From Fusobacterium sp. SYSU M8D902 (GTDB lineage Bacteria; Fusobacteriota; Fusobacteriia; Fusobacteriales; Fusobacteriaceae): 39,862 nt of DNA. This document shows positions 23,299 through 33,215 of this stretch, piece by piece (position 1 is the first letter of the stretch; each line of letters opens with the position of its first letter). The notes under the pieces were generated by a model. That model did no database searches, had not been told where the DNA came from, and saw nothing but the letters and a program-made list of their open reading frames with translations. A program made the position numbers and the translations under genes. The DNA is taken from the NCBI RefSeq assembly GCF_040199715.1, contig NZ_JBEFNA010000016.1:1-39862 (forward strand). Direction: 5' to 3'.

Positions 23299-24807
23299 AT
23301 GTTTGAGAGAAGTAGTGGGATCTTGATGCATATTTCATCACTACCAAGTGAGTATGGGATAGGGGATCTTGGAAAAAAAGCTTATGAATTTGTAGATTTT
23401 TTAAATGAAAGTGGTCAAAAGCTATGGCAGATTTTACCATTGGGACCAACAGGATATGGAGATTCTCCATATCAATCTTATTCAGCATTTGCTGGGAACT
23501 ATTTATTTATAGATTTAGAGGAGTTTGTCAATAAAAGTTATATAGATAATAGTGAGTTGGATGGTTTAAGAAAGGTAAATTATGATGATAATTTAGATTA
23601 TGAGCAGGTTAAGTTTCAAAAAGATATAGTATTAGAAAAAATTTTCCCTAAATTTATAGAAAATTTAGCCAGTGATGAAAATTTGAAAAAGGAGTATAGT
23701 GAATTTAAGGAAAAAAATAAATTCTGGTTGGAAGACTATGCTTTATATATGACTTTAAAAGAAAAGTTTGATGGTAAACCTTGGCAAAAATGGAGTAAAA
23801 TTTACAAAAATAGAGTGAAAAGTAAATTTGGTGTAATAAATGAAAAAAGACTTGAATATTATAGTTTTTTGCAATATACTTTTTATAAGCAATGGGGTAT
23901 ATTGAAGAGATATGCCAATGAAAAAGGAGTAAAAATTATAGGAGATATTCCAATTTTTGTTGCAACTGATAGTTCAGATACTTGGAGTAATTCAAAGATA
24001 TTTCAATTTACAAAATCGAGAGTTCCTAAGTGTGTAGCAGGTTGTCCACCAGATTATTTTAGTAAAACAGGTCAACTATGGGGGAATGTTTTATACGATT
24101 GGAAAGAGTTAAAAAAGCAAAAATATAGATGGTGGATAGATAGAGTTAGATTCTGTTTCGAGATATATGATATAGTAAGAATAGATCATTTTAGAGGATT
24201 TGATTCTTTTTGGAGTATAAGATATAGAGAGAAGACTGCAATAAAAGGTAGATGGAAAAAGGGACCTGGAATGGATCTGTTTAAAACTATTGAAAAAAGA
24301 GTTGGAAAAGTTCCTATCATAGCTGAAGATTTAGGGCTGTTAACTCCAAGTGTAAAAAAACTATTGAAAAAAAGTGGTTATCCAGGAATGAAAATATTAG
24401 AATTTGCTTTTGATAGTGATGATAGTGACTACTTACCTCATAAATATGAGGAGAATTGTGTAGCATATACAGGAACACACGATAATGATACCATTGTTGG
24501 TTGGTATGAGGGGCTAAATGAGTATACAAAATTCAAATGTGATGAGTATTTGAAAGAGTGGCTAGAAAAAAGAGGAAGAAACTATTGGAATCCTATTGAA
24601 TGGAGAGGAATAGAGACATTGTGGAGTTCAAAGGCAAAATTGGTAATAATACAGATGCAAGATCTATTGGGATTGGGAAGCTCTGCTAGAATGAATATTC
24701 CAGCAACAGTTGGAAAAAACTGGAAGTGGAGAGTTCAAGAAAGAGATTTGAGTAATGATTTAAAAGAGAGATTGAAGGAAGTAACAAAAATATTTAATAG
24801 ATACTAA
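23299..24807 (+). CDS. malQ: 4-alpha-glucanotransferase (amylomaltase)
   Basis: MalQ transfers maltodextrin segments between alpha-1,4-glucans and releases glucose; in glycogen breakdown it recycles short chains so that GlgP can act on them. The 502-residue GH77 protein begins RSSGILMHISSLPSEYGIGDLG and shows KLWQILPLGPTGYGDSPYQS. The nucleophile Asp296 is in RIDHFRGFDSFW, acid/base Glu343 in AEDLGLLTPSV and the third acidic residue Asp395 in GTHDNDTIVGW. GGAGGAG precedes the ATG. It is second in the regulator-malQ-glgPBCDA run, 22 bp before glgP. Confidence 0.95.
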   Translation: MFERSSGILMHISSLPSEYGIGDLGKKAYEFVDFLNESGQKLWQILPLGPTGYGDSPYQSYSAFAGNYLFIDLEEFVNKSYIDNSELDGLRKVNYDDNLDYEQVKFQKDIVLEKIFPKFIENLASDENLKKEYSEFKEKNKFWLEDYALYMTLKEKFDGKPWQKWSKIYKNRVKSKFGVINEKRLEYYSFLQYTFYKQWGILKRYANEKGVKIIGDIPIFVATDSSDTWSNSKIFQFTKSRVPKCVAGCPPDYFSKTGQLWGNVLYDWKELKKQKYRWWIDRVRFCFEIYDIVRIDHFRGFDSFWSIRYREKTAIKGRWKKGPGMDLFKTIEKRVGKVPIIAEDLGLLTPSVKKLLKKSGYPGMKILEFAFDSDDSDYLPHKYEENCVAYTGTHDNDTIVGWYEGLNEYTKFKCDEYLKEWLEKRGRNYWNPIEWRGIETLWSSKAKLVIIQMQDLLGLGSSARMNIPATVGKNWKWRVQERDLSNDLKERLKEVTKIFNRY

Positions 24808-24829
24808 ATAAAACATAAGAGGTAAACAA

Positions 24830-27211
24830 ATGAGAGTAGAAAAAGAGGTATTAAGAAAACAAATTGAAAGAAATTTAAAAGTTAGCTTTGGAAAAAAGTT
24901 AAACGAAGCTAAAGATTTTGAGATTTACAGAGCTTTGGGACAGGCTGTAATGGAGAATATTGCGGATAATTGGTATGATACAGAGAGATTGTATGAGCAA
25001 GAAAAACAAGCTTTTTATCTATCAGCAGAGTTTTTAATGGGAAGAGCATTGGGAAATAACTTGATAAACCTAGGAATGTTACAAGAGGTAAAAGAGTTAT
25101 TTGCAGAATTGGGGATAAATTATAATAAAGTAGAGGATGCAGAGGAGGATTCAGCATTAGGTAATGGTGGATTGGGAAGACTAGCAGCATGCTTTTTAGA
25201 TTCTTTAGCTACTCTTAATTTACCAGGGAAAGGTTATGGAATAAGATATAGAAACGGGATATTCAATCAGGAGTTTAGAGATGGTTATCAGATAGAGAAA
25301 CCAGAAACTTGGTTAAAATATGGAGATGTATGGTCAGTTATGAGACCTGATGATGAAGTCATAGTAACATTTGGTGATGGAAGTGTTAGAGCTGTTCCTT
25401 ATGATATGCCTATAATAGGTTATGGAACTGATAATGTAAATACATTGAGATTGTGGGAAGCTCACTCTTTAGTAGATCTAGATCTAGGAAAATTCAATCA
25501 GCAGGATTATCTACATGCAACACAACAAAAAACTTTAGCTGAAGATATCTCAAGAGTACTATATCCTAACGATTCTACAGATGAGGGTAAAAAATTGAGA
25601 TTGAAACAACAGTATTTCTTTGTTTCAGCTTCACTTCAAGATATAGTAAAAAGATATAAAAAAGTTCATGGAAATAATTTTGATAGTTTTTCAGAGTTTA
25701 CAGCTATTCAATTGAATGATACACACCCAGTAATAGCTATTCCTGAACTTATGAGAATATTTATAGATATAGAGGGAATAAGCTGGGAAAAGGCTTGGAG
25801 TATAGTAGAGAAAACTTTTGCCTATACAAACCATACAATATTAGCTGAAGCTTTGGAAAAATGGTGGGTAGGACTATACGAGCAGGTAGTTCCTAGAGTA
25901 TATCAGATAACTCAAGGGATAGATAATCAATTGAGAGAGTATCTAGAGCAAAAATTCCCAAATGATTATGATAGACAGAATAGAATGAGAATTATAAATG
26001 GAAATATGATTCATATGGCTTGGCTTGCAATCTATGGAAGTCATAAGGTAAATGGAGTTGCAGCACTTCATACAGAGATATTAAAAAATAAAGAGTTAAA
26101 AGATTGGTATGAACTATATCCAGATAGATTTTTAAATAAAACAAATGGTATAACACAAAGAAGATGGTTATTACAATCAAACTCACAACTTGCTTCATTG
26201 ATAACTGAGTTGATAGGTGATGCTTGGATAACTGATTTGAGTGAATTAAAAAAATTGGAAGCTTATTTAGATGATGAGAGTGTATTGAAAAGAATATTGG
26301 ATATAAAACATGAAAAGAAAATTGAATTAGCAAAATTCTTAAAGGAAACACAAGGAATTGAGATAGATCCTAATTCAATATTTGATGTACAGATAAAGAG
26401 ACTTCATGAGTATAAGAGACAACTATTAAATATATTCCAAATAATAGGATTATACAATAAATTAAAATTGAATCCAAATATGAACTTTACACCAGTTACA
26501 TATATATTTGGAGCAAAGGCTGCACCAGGATATTTTGTAGCTAAAGGAATTATAAGATTGATAAATGAAGTAGCACAGATGATAAACAAAGATCCACAAG
26601 TAAATTCAAAATTAAAAGTTGTATTTGTAGAAAACTACAGAGTATCTGTAGCTGAAAAATTATTTCCAGCAGCAGATATATCAGAGCAGATTTCCACAGC
26701 AGGAAAAGAGGCTTCAGGAACAGGAAATATGAAGTTTATGTTGAATGGAGCTCTAACTCTTGGAACTATGGACGGAGCAAACGTAGAGATAGTAGAGGAA
26801 GCAGGAAGAGAAAATAACTACATATTTGGACTTACAGTAAAAGAAGTAGAAGAGATGAGAGCTCAAGGATATGATCCACATGTACCATATAATTGTGTAG
26901 AGGGATTGAAAAAAATAGTTGATTCATTGGTAGATGGAACATTTAGTGATTTGGGAAATGGAGTATATGGAACAATACATAGATCTCTTATGGAGACAGC
27001 ACCTTGGCATCAAGCAGATCAATACTTCGTACTAGAGGATTATGAAGCATATAGAAGAACACAACAACTTATTAATAAAGAATATACTTTCAGAATGGAC
27101 TGGGCAAGAAAACAATTAAAAAATATAGCAAATGCTGGAAAATTTTCATCTGATAGAACTATAAAAGAGTATGCTGAGGAGATTTGGAATATAACTCCAG
27201 TAAAACTATAG
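24830..27211 (+). CDS. glgP: Glycogen/maltodextrin phosphorylase
   Basis: GlgP releases glucose-1-phosphate from the non-reducing ends of glycogen by phosphorolysis. The 793-residue GT35 enzyme shows EKQAFYLSAEFLMGRALGNN, EEDSALGNGGLGRLAACFLDS and FTAIQLNDTHPVIAIPELMR. The PLP-binding Lys635 lies in EASGTGNMKFMLNGALTLGT, and RRWLLQSNSQLA and VQIKRLHEYKRQLLN are also typical. The ATG is preceded by AAGAGGT. It lies between malQ and glgB. Whether it prefers glycogen or maltodextrin cannot be decided from the sequence, but the operon points to glycogen. Confidence 0.96.
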   Translation: MRVEKEVLRKQIERNLKVSFGKKLNEAKDFEIYRALGQAVMENIADNWYDTERLYEQEKQAFYLSAEFLMGRALGNNLINLGMLQEVKELFAELGINYNKVEDAEEDSALGNGGLGRLAACFLDSLATLNLPGKGYGIRYRNGIFNQEFRDGYQIEKPETWLKYGDVWSVMRPDDEVIVTFGDGSVRAVPYDMPIIGYGTDNVNTLRLWEAHSLVDLDLGKFNQQDYLHATQQKTLAEDISRVLYPNDSTDEGKKLRLKQQYFFVSASLQDIVKRYKKVHGNNFDSFSEFTAIQLNDTHPVIAIPELMRIFIDIEGISWEKAWSIVEKTFAYTNHTILAEALEKWWVGLYEQVVPRVYQITQGIDNQLREYLEQKFPNDYDRQNRMRIINGNMIHMAWLAIYGSHKVNGVAALHTEILKNKELKDWYELYPDRFLNKTNGITQRRWLLQSNSQLASLITELIGDAWITDLSELKKLEAYLDDESVLKRILDIKHEKKIELAKFLKETQGIEIDPNSIFDVQIKRLHEYKRQLLNIFQIIGLYNKLKLNPNMNFTPVTYIFGAKAAPGYFVAKGIIRLINEVAQMINKDPQVNSKLKVVFVENYRVSVAEKLFPAADISEQISTAGKEASGTGNMKFMLNGALTLGTMDGANVEIVEEAGRENNYIFGLTVKEVEEMRAQGYDPHVPYNCVEGLKKIVDSLVDGTFSDLGNGVYGTIHRSLMETAPWHQADQYFVLEDYEAYRRTQQLINKEYTFRMDWARKQLKNIANAGKFSSDRTIKEYAEEIWNITPVKL

Positions 27212-27229
27212 ATTGAAAGGTGATCAAAA

Positions 27230-29092
27230 TTGGATAAAGAGTTGGATAGATATCTTTTTCATAAAGGAGAACATAGAGAAGCTTATAAATATATGGGAGC
27301 ACACTTTGAAGATGATGGAGTTATTTTTAGAGTGTGGGCTCCGAATGCAAAAAATGTTTCAGTGGTTGGGGATTTCAATGGTTGGAGTGGAGAAGCCCAC
27401 AAAATGAAAAAAAATAATCCAGAAGGAATTTGGGAATTAAAAATACCTGGATTAAAAAAATTGGATTTGTATAAATTTAAAATGGAACAATGTGATGGAA
27501 ATGTTGTATTCAAAGCTGATCCATATGCTTTTTATTCAGAATTAAGACCAAATACAGCCTCTGTATTATATGATATACCAGAATTTAAATGGACAGATAA
27601 GAGATGGTTGAATAAGAGAATAACTGGATTAAATAAACCTATGAATATATATGAAGTTCATTTAGGATCTTGGAAGAGAAAGGAAAATGGAGATTGGTTA
27701 AACTATAGAGAATTAGCTGAAGAGTTATGTGATTACATAAAGGATATGAACTACACTCATATAGAGATAATGCCAATAAATGAGCACCCATTAGATGCCT
27801 CTTGGGGATATCAAAGTACAGGATATTACTCTGTAACAAGTCGTTATGGAGTACCTGAAGATTTTATGTACTTTGTAAACTATATGCATAGACACAATAT
27901 AGGAGTGATATTAGACTGGGTTCCTGGACATTTTTGTAAAGATGAACAAGGGCTATATAAATTTGATGGAAGTGCTACCTATGAGTATGCAGATGAGAGA
28001 ATTGGAGAGAATAAGGAGTGGGGAACTTGTAACTTTGATCTATCGAGATATGAGGTACAAAGTTTCCTTATCTCAAATGTGAATTATTGGTTTAAAGAGT
28101 TTCATATAGATGGAATAAGGATAGATGCTGTAGCTAATATGCTATATCTACCTAATATAGATGGATTGACCAACCAATATGGAGGAAAGGAGAATCTCGT
28201 AGCTGTAGATTTTTTTAAAAAATTTAATAGTGCCATTCACGAGGATTATCCAAATTGTGTAGTTATGGCAGAGGATTCCACAGCTTGGCCCAATGTAACA
28301 AAACATGCAGTTGATGGTGGATTGGGATTTAATAATAAGTGGAATATGGGGTGGATGAATGATACCTTAAAGTACTTTGAAATAGATCCATTATACAGAA
28401 AAGATCATCATGGAAAACTGACATTTTCATTTATGTATGCTTTTTCAGAAAACTATGTATTACCACTTTCACATGATGAAGTGGTACATGGAAAGAAGTC
28501 TATTGTGAATAAGATGCCCGGTTTTTATGGAGCACAACTTTCAAATGTTAGATCTCTTTATGCTTATCAAATGTTTCATCCAGGTAAAAAATTGAATTTT
28601 ATGGGAAATGACTTTGCTCAAGGTTTAGAATGGAGATTCTATGATCAATTAGAATGGGAATTATTAGGAAATGAAGCTAATAAAAAGATACAGGATTATT
28701 GTAGAGCTCTAAATAAGCTATATTTAAAAGAGGAAGCACTATGGGAGGATAGTTGGGAGACTTTTGAATGGATAGAGCATGAAAACTATAATGGAAATGT
28801 GATAGTTTTTTTGAGACAAACTAAGGATAAAAAAGAAAAACTCATAGGTATATTTAATTTTTCAGGAGAGAATAAAGTTTCATATAGAATAGGAGTTCCT
28901 GAAGAGAAAATGTATAGAGTAATATTAAATAGTGATGATGAGAGATTTGGTGGAGTAAATTTCAATAAGAGAAAGAGATATAAGGCAGAGAAGAGTGAAT
29001 GGAATGGAAGACCATACTCAATCCCTTTGGATATAGCATCTAATTCAGTTATATTTTTGAAGGCTGAGGAGAAAAAATCAATAGAGAAGTAA
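27230..29092 (+). CDS. glgB: 1,4-alpha-glucan branching enzyme
   Basis: GlgB introduces alpha-1,6 branches into glycogen. The 620-residue protein has an N-terminal CBM48 domain (about 20-120: GVIFRVWAPNAKNVSVVGDFNGW) and a GH13 catalytic barrel with nucleophile Asp299 (GIRIDAVANML), acid/base Glu348 (VVMAEDSTAWP) and Asp416 (LPLSHDEVVHG). A C-terminal beta domain completes it. YEVHLGSWKR and INEHPLDASWGYQSTGYY are branching-enzyme signatures. The start is TTG at 27230, with AAAGGTGA 5 to 12 bases upstream; no better ATG exists before the conserved region. It lacks the extra N-terminal domain of E. coli GlgB, as many short-form enzymes do. Confidence 0.96.
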   Translation: MDKELDRYLFHKGEHREAYKYMGAHFEDDGVIFRVWAPNAKNVSVVGDFNGWSGEAHKMKKNNPEGIWELKIPGLKKLDLYKFKMEQCDGNVVFKADPYAFYSELRPNTASVLYDIPEFKWTDKRWLNKRITGLNKPMNIYEVHLGSWKRKENGDWLNYRELAEELCDYIKDMNYTHIEIMPINEHPLDASWGYQSTGYYSVTSRYGVPEDFMYFVNYMHRHNIGVILDWVPGHFCKDEQGLYKFDGSATYEYADERIGENKEWGTCNFDLSRYEVQSFLISNVNYWFKEFHIDGIRIDAVANMLYLPNIDGLTNQYGGKENLVAVDFFKKFNSAIHEDYPNCVVMAEDSTAWPNVTKHAVDGGLGFNNKWNMGWMNDTLKYFEIDPLYRKDHHGKLTFSFMYAFSENYVLPLSHDEVVHGKKSIVNKMPGFYGAQLSNVRSLYAYQMFHPGKKLNFMGNDFAQGLEWRFYDQLEWELLGNEANKKIQDYCRALNKLYLKEEALWEDSWETFEWIEHENYNGNVIVFLRQTKDKKEKLIGIFNFSGENKVSYRIGVPEEKMYRVILNSDDERFGGVNFNKRKRYKAEKSEWNGRPYSIPLDIASNSVIFLKAEEKKSIEK

Positions 29093-29147
29093 GCAGTATA
29101 AGTTAAAAATACCAAAATAAAAACGTAAAGTTATTAGGAGGAGAGGT

Positions 29148-30290
29148 ATGAAGAAGAATATAATAGCTATGCTACTAGCTGGAGGACAAGGAAGTCGTCT
29201 AAAAAAACTTACAGAAAAAATAGCAAAACCAGCAGTTTCATTTGGAGGAAAGTATAGAATAATAGATTTTACTTTAAGTAACTGTTCAAACTCTGGAATA
29301 GATACAGTAGGAGTATTAACTCAATATGAACCTCATATTTTGAATGAGCATATTGGAAGTGGATCTCCTTGGGACTTGGATAGAATGAATGGAGGAGTTA
29401 CAGTATTACAACCTCATACTAAAAAGAATGATGGTGGAGGATGGTATAAAGGGACTGCCAATGCAATATATCAAAATATCTCTTTCATAGATAAGTATGA
29501 ACCTGAGCATGTTCTAATACTATCTGGAGATCATATATACAAGATGGATTATGATAAGATGTTAAAATTCCATATAGAAAAAGATGCAGATGCAACAATT
29601 GGTGTTTTTAATGTACCTTTAAAAGATGCACCTAGTTTTGGAATAATGAATACAAATGAGGACTACTCAATCTATGAGTTTGAAGAGAAACCAAAAGAGC
29701 CAAAAAGTACACTAGCTTCTATGGGAATATATATATTCAAATGGAGTGTATTGAAAAAATATCTAATTGAAGATGAGCAAGATTCAACTTCAAGTAACGA
29801 TTTTGGTAAGAATATTATTCCTAATTTATTAAATGATAAGATGAAATTATTTGCTTATCCATTTGAAGGGTATTGGAAAGATGTTGGAACAATAGACAGT
29901 TTCTGGGAAGCTCATATGGATCTACTTAAAGAGGATAATGAATTAAATCTATTTGACAAGAGCTGGAAGATAAATACTCGTCAAGGGGTATATCCGCCAC
30001 TATATGTTAGTGATGAAGCAAGAGTAATTAACTCTCTTGTAGAAAAAGGGTGTGAAATAGAGGGTGAAGTAAAAAATTCAATAATTTTCCCAGGTGTAAA
30101 AATAGGAAAGAATAGTAAAATATTTAACTCAGTAATTATGCCAAATACAACTATTGAGGAGAATGTAATAATAAATAAAGCAATTTTAGCTGAAGATGTA
30201 GTTATTGAAAAGAACACTGTTGTTGGAGATAATGAGGAGATTGTAGTAATTGGTGCCGGAGAGATAATAAAAAGTAATGCTGTAAAATAG
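29148..30290 (+). CDS. glgC: Glucose-1-phosphate adenylyltransferase, catalytic subunit
   Basis: GlgC makes ADP-glucose from glucose-1-phosphate and ATP, the committed step of glycogen synthesis. The 380-residue protein carries the nucleotide-binding loop [20 protein letters not shown] and [33 protein letters not shown] holds the metal-binding Asp, and [13 protein letters not shown] and [15 protein letters not shown] contribute to the glucose-1-phosphate site. A C-terminal left-handed beta-helix follows (repeats such as [19 protein letters not shown]). It sits just before glgD, as in Clostridium and Bacillus, where the two form a heteromeric enzyme. The ATG is preceded by AGGAGGAGAGGT, 55 bp after glgB. 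Confidence 0.96.
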   Translation: MKKNIIAMLLAGGQGSRLKKLTEKIAKPAVSFGGKYRIIDFTLSNCSNSGIDTVGVLTQYEPHILNEHIGSGSPWDLDRMNGGVTVLQPHTKKNDGGGWYKGTANAIYQNISFIDKYEPEHVLILSGDHIYKMDYDKMLKFHIEKDADATIGVFNVPLKDAPSFGIMNTNEDYSIYEFEEKPKEPKSTLASMGIYIFKWSVLKKYLIEDEQDSTSSNDFGKNIIPNLLNDKMKLFAYPFEGYWKDVGTIDSFWEAHMDLLKEDNELNLFDKSWKINTRQGVYPPLYVSDEARVINSLVEKGCEIEGEVKNSIIFPGVKIGKNSKIFNSVIMPNTTIEENVIINKAILAEDVVIEKNTVVGDNEEIVVIGAGEIIKSNAVK

Positions 30291-30312
30291 TGATTACAAG
30301 GGGAGGAAACAA

Positions 30313-31476
30313 ATGATTAACAACTATATGGCTATAATATTTTTAGATGAAAGTTTAGATAATATAAGATCGCTTACTAAAATGAGACCACTTGCTTCTG
30401 TTCCGGCTGGAGGAACATATAGAATAATAGACTTTGCACTTTCAAATTTGGTTAATGCAGGAATAAGAAATGTAGGAATTTTTGCTGGAAACGAGGATTT
30501 AAACTCTCTTACTGACCATATTGGTAGAGGAGCAGAGTGGGATTTAGACAGAAAAAAAGATGGAATTTTTATGTTTAAACAGATGGCTGACTCATCATAT
30601 ACAACAAATATAAAGAGAGTAAAGAAGAATATGGAGTATTTCTTCCGTAGTAAGCAGGAAAATGTAGTGGTATTGAGTTCACATATGGTATGTAACTTAG
30701 ATGTAAAAGACGTTATAAAACATCATGAAGAGAGTGGAAGAGATATCACTCTAGTGTATAAAAAAGTAAACAATGCTAACGAAAGATTTGATAATTGTGA
30801 CAGTGTAAAAATTGGTGAAAATAATGAAGTTTTAGGAATAGGACAAAATCTTTTCTTTAAAAAAGATGAGAATATCTCTATGGAAGCATTTATTATGAGT
30901 AAGGAGCTTCTAATAAAGATGATATGTGACGGTATTCAAGAGGGTGTTTACTATACAGTTAGAGATTTAGTTACTAGAAATGTTGGAAGAGTAAGTATAA
31001 ATGGTTATGAGTTTAAAGGATATCTATCTTGTGTAAACTCAACAAAAGAGTATTTTGACTTCAATATGGATCTTTTGAAAAAAGAGGTAAGAGAGGATAT
31101 ATTTATTAAAGAGAGAAGTATATATACTAAGACAAAAGATACTCCACCTTCACTATTCAAAGAGGGAGCAGAGGTAAATAACAGTTTGATAGCCAATGGA
31201 TGTATTTTAGGTGGTAATGTTAAAAACTCTATCTTGGCAAGAGGAGCAGTTGTAGAGGCAGGAGCAGAGGTAGAAAACTGTATACTATTACAAGATTGTG
31301 TTGTAAAATCAGGAGCTGTATTAAAAAATATAATTGTTGATAAAAACAATGTAATAAATTCTAATGAAAAATTAAGTGCTTCTAGAAATTATCCATTAGT
31401 AATAGAAAAAAGTATAAAATGGGATGATAAACAGTATAAGAATTTATTAGCTTATTTAGAGGGAGCTAATAAATAA
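30313..31476 (+). CDS. glgD: Glucose-1-phosphate adenylyltransferase-like regulatory subunit
   Basis: GlgD is the non-catalytic partner of GlgC in Firmicutes and Fusobacteria, modifying activity of the heteromer. The 387 residues keep the fold and sugar-binding parts (PAGGTYRIIDFALSNLVNAGI, HIGRGAEWDLDRKKDG) and a C-terminal beta-helix with hexapeptide-like turns. The ATP loop GGxGTRL is replaced by a degenerate segment (MAIIFLDESLDNIRSLTKMRPLAS, residues 6-29), consistent with loss of catalysis. It lies 22 bp after glgC with a GGGGAGG site and is followed 14 bp later by glgA. The missing nucleotide loop separates it cleanly from GlgC. Confidence 0.93.
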   Translation: MINNYMAIIFLDESLDNIRSLTKMRPLASVPAGGTYRIIDFALSNLVNAGIRNVGIFAGNEDLNSLTDHIGRGAEWDLDRKKDGIFMFKQMADSSYTTNIKRVKKNMEYFFRSKQENVVVLSSHMVCNLDVKDVIKHHEESGRDITLVYKKVNNANERFDNCDSVKIGENNEVLGIGQNLFFKKDENISMEAFIMSKELLIKMICDGIQEGVYYTVRDLVTRNVGRVSINGYEFKGYLSCVNSTKEYFDFNMDLLKKEVREDIFIKERSIYTKTKDTPPSLFKEGAEVNNSLIANGCILGGNVKNSILARGAVVEAGAEVENCILLQDCVVKSGAVLKNIIVDKNNVINSNEKLSASRNYPLVIEKSIKWDDKQYKNLLAYLEGANK

Positions 31477-31490
31477 AGAGGAGGAAATAG

Positions 31491-32873
31491 ATGAAAGTAC
31501 TTTTTGCTACTGGAGAAGCTTGGCCATTTATTAAGACAGGTGGGTTAGGAGATGTAGCATATTCACTACCAAAAGCCTTAAAAGAGAAGGGTGTAGATGC
31601 AAGGGTTATCCTACCAAAATATGGACAGATACCAGAAAAATATAGAAATGATATGACATATTTAGGGAATAAGAAGATATGGGCATCACACTATAATGCT
31701 TATGTAGGGATAGAGAGTTATGAACTTGATGGAGTGATTTACTATTTTGTAGATAATATGCAGTATTTTTCAAGAGAGAAAATCTATGGTGAAAAGGATG
31801 ATTGCGAGAGATTTGCATTTTTTACAAAAGCTATAGTTGAAACATTTGATATTACAGGATTTACTCCAGATATTATCCATTGTAATGATTGGCATACTGC
31901 TCTTACACCTATATATCTATTGGAAAGAGGACTTAATAATATAAGAACAGTATTTACTATACATAACTTAAGATTCCAAGGATTTTTCCCAAATCAAGAG
32001 ATAGAAGAGACTTTAGAGATAGATAGAGATAAGTATTATCAAGAGGACGGATTGAAATACTATGATATGATATCTTTTCTAAAGGGAGGAGTGGTATATT
32101 CTGACTATGTAACTACAGTTAGTGAAACTTATGCTGAAGAGATAAAAACTCCAGAGTATGGAGAGGGAATTGATGGATTATTCAGAAAATTTGACTATAA
32201 GTTATCAGGAATAGTAAATGGAATAGATGGAAATGTATTTAAAATAAATTCAAAATCAAAAGAAGAGATGAAGGCTAAACTACAAAAAGAGTTGGGGCTA
32301 AATATAGATCCGAATGTACCATTAGTGGCTATAATATCAAGGTTAGATAGACAAAAAGGTATTGATATGATTGCTGAAAAATTTGATCAAATGATGGATT
32401 TAGGAATACAGTTTATATTGCTAGGAAGTGGAGAGGCTCATTATGAAAATTTCTTTAGATGGAAGGAGAGCCAGTATCCTAAAAGAGTTTGCTCGTATAT
32501 AGGATTTAATCAACCACTTTCAATAGATGTTTACCAAGGTGCAGATATATTCTTAATGCCGTCTCTATTTGAACCTTGTGGACTTTCTCAAATGATAGCT
32601 ATGAGATATGAGACTATTCCATTGGTAAGAGAAACAGGTGGATTGAGAGATACTGTAACTCCATATAATGAGTACACTGGTATGGGAGATGGATTTGGAT
32701 TTAGAGATCCTAATGGAGATACAATGTTAAAAGTATTATCTTATGCATTATCAATATATAAAGATAAAGATCAATGGAAAAAAATTATGGAAAATGCAAA
32801 AGCAAGAGATAATAGTTGGGACACTTCAGCTAAGAAATATATAGGAATATATGAAAATATTCTGAATAAATAA
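31491..32873 (+). CDS. glgA: Glycogen synthase (ADP-glucose)
   Basis: GlgA extends alpha-1,4-glucan chains from ADP-glucose. The 460-residue GT5 enzyme opens with MKVLFATGEAWPFIKTGGLGDVAYSLPKAL, whose KTGGLGD (15-21) binds ADP-glucose. HCNDWHTALTPIYLLERG, FTIHNLRFQGFFP, SYIGFNQPLSIDVYQGADIFLMPSLFEPCGLSQM and RETGGLRDTV follow. The C-terminal motif SLFEPCGLSQM is the acceptor/ADP-glucose-binding E-X7-E region. AGAGGAGG precedes the ATG. It is the last gene in the operon; no clear terminator is seen before the B12 promoter 64 bp further on. Confidence 0.97.
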   Translation: MKVLFATGEAWPFIKTGGLGDVAYSLPKALKEKGVDARVILPKYGQIPEKYRNDMTYLGNKKIWASHYNAYVGIESYELDGVIYYFVDNMQYFSREKIYGEKDDCERFAFFTKAIVETFDITGFTPDIIHCNDWHTALTPIYLLERGLNNIRTVFTIHNLRFQGFFPNQEIEETLEIDRDKYYQEDGLKYYDMISFLKGGVVYSDYVTTVSETYAEEIKTPEYGEGIDGLFRKFDYKLSGIVNGIDGNVFKINSKSKEEMKAKLQKELGLNIDPNVPLVAIISRLDRQKGIDMIAEKFDQMMDLGIQFILLGSGEAHYENFFRWKESQYPKRVCSYIGFNQPLSIDVYQGADIFLMPSLFEPCGLSQMIAMRYETIPLVRETGGLRDTVTPYNEYTGMGDGFGFRDPNGDTMLKVLSYALSIYKDKDQWKKIMENAKARDNSWDTSAKKYIGIYENILNK

Positions 32874-32937
32874 TTTATATATTCCAAACTTAAATAATAT
32901 AAAAAAAATACAATATATACAAAAAATAAATATTTTA

Positions 32938-32966
32938 TTGACAATTAGTATAAAATTATTTAAAAT
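32938..32966 (+). promoter_or_regulatory. Promoter of the cobalamin-riboswitch operon
   Basis: TTGACA (32938-32943), a 17-bp spacer and TAAAAT (32961-32966). A start near 32973 would place the riboswitch at the very 5' end of the transcript. The 342-bp gap 32874-33215 holds this promoter, the riboswitch and its terminator. Confidence 0.75.
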
Positions 32967-32984
32967 ATTAAGTGATTCTAAGAG

Positions 32985-33127
32985 ATTAGGTGTAAATTTA
33001 CTTAATAGAGGAAGATGGGTGAGAATCCCACACAGGAAACTGCTGTATGGTGGACGAAATCGCAATATGTCACTGGGAAGCCGGGAAGGCGTGAGAGTAG
33101 GATGAAGCTGAGTCAGAAGACTTACCA
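32985..33127 (+). ncRNA. Cobalamin (AdoCbl-type) riboswitch
   Basis: The conserved core is present in order: GAGGAAGATGGGTGAGAATCCC-type P3/P4 region (33008-33029), CAGGAAACTGCTGTA, GGACGAAAT, then the B12 box GTCACTGGGAAGCCGGGAAGGC-type segment from 33069 (Rfam Cobalamin consensus GCCACTG; here one base differs) and GGATGAAGCTGAGTCAGAAGAC with the closing cttacc. AGGTGTAA near the 5' end can close P1 with TTACC. The system downstream (TonB-type receptor, BtuF/C/D-type ABC genes) is what this riboswitch usually controls: import is switched off when cobalamin is abundant. Confidence 0.92.
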
Positions 33128-33157
33128 ATTGTCAATAGATCAAAATATGTGATTATG

Positions 33158-33198
33158 ACTTTCTAGTAAGATAACTCTATTTTACTAGAAAGTTTTTT
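33158..33198 (+). terminator. Riboswitch expression-platform terminator
   Basis: Perfect 12-bp stem (ACTTTCTAGTAA 33158-33169 and TTACTAGAAAGT 33182-33193) followed by a T run. GTAAG on its 5' side (33166-33170) can pair with CTTAC at the 3' end of the aptamer (33121-33125), so ligand-bound P1 would free the terminator. Confidence 0.82.
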
Positions 33199-33215
33199 AT
33201 TTTAAGGAGGAAACA

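Noticed and set aside
27213-27407. ATG ORF starting 2 bp after glgP as an alternative start of the next gene
   Set aside because: It is in another frame from glgB and stops after 64 codons; the TTG start at 27230 opens the conserved branching-enzyme frame.
32826-33128. Minus-strand ORF of 100 codons over the cobalamin riboswitch
   Set aside because: The strand opposite is fully explained by promoter and riboswitch; no ribosome binding site or recognisable protein.
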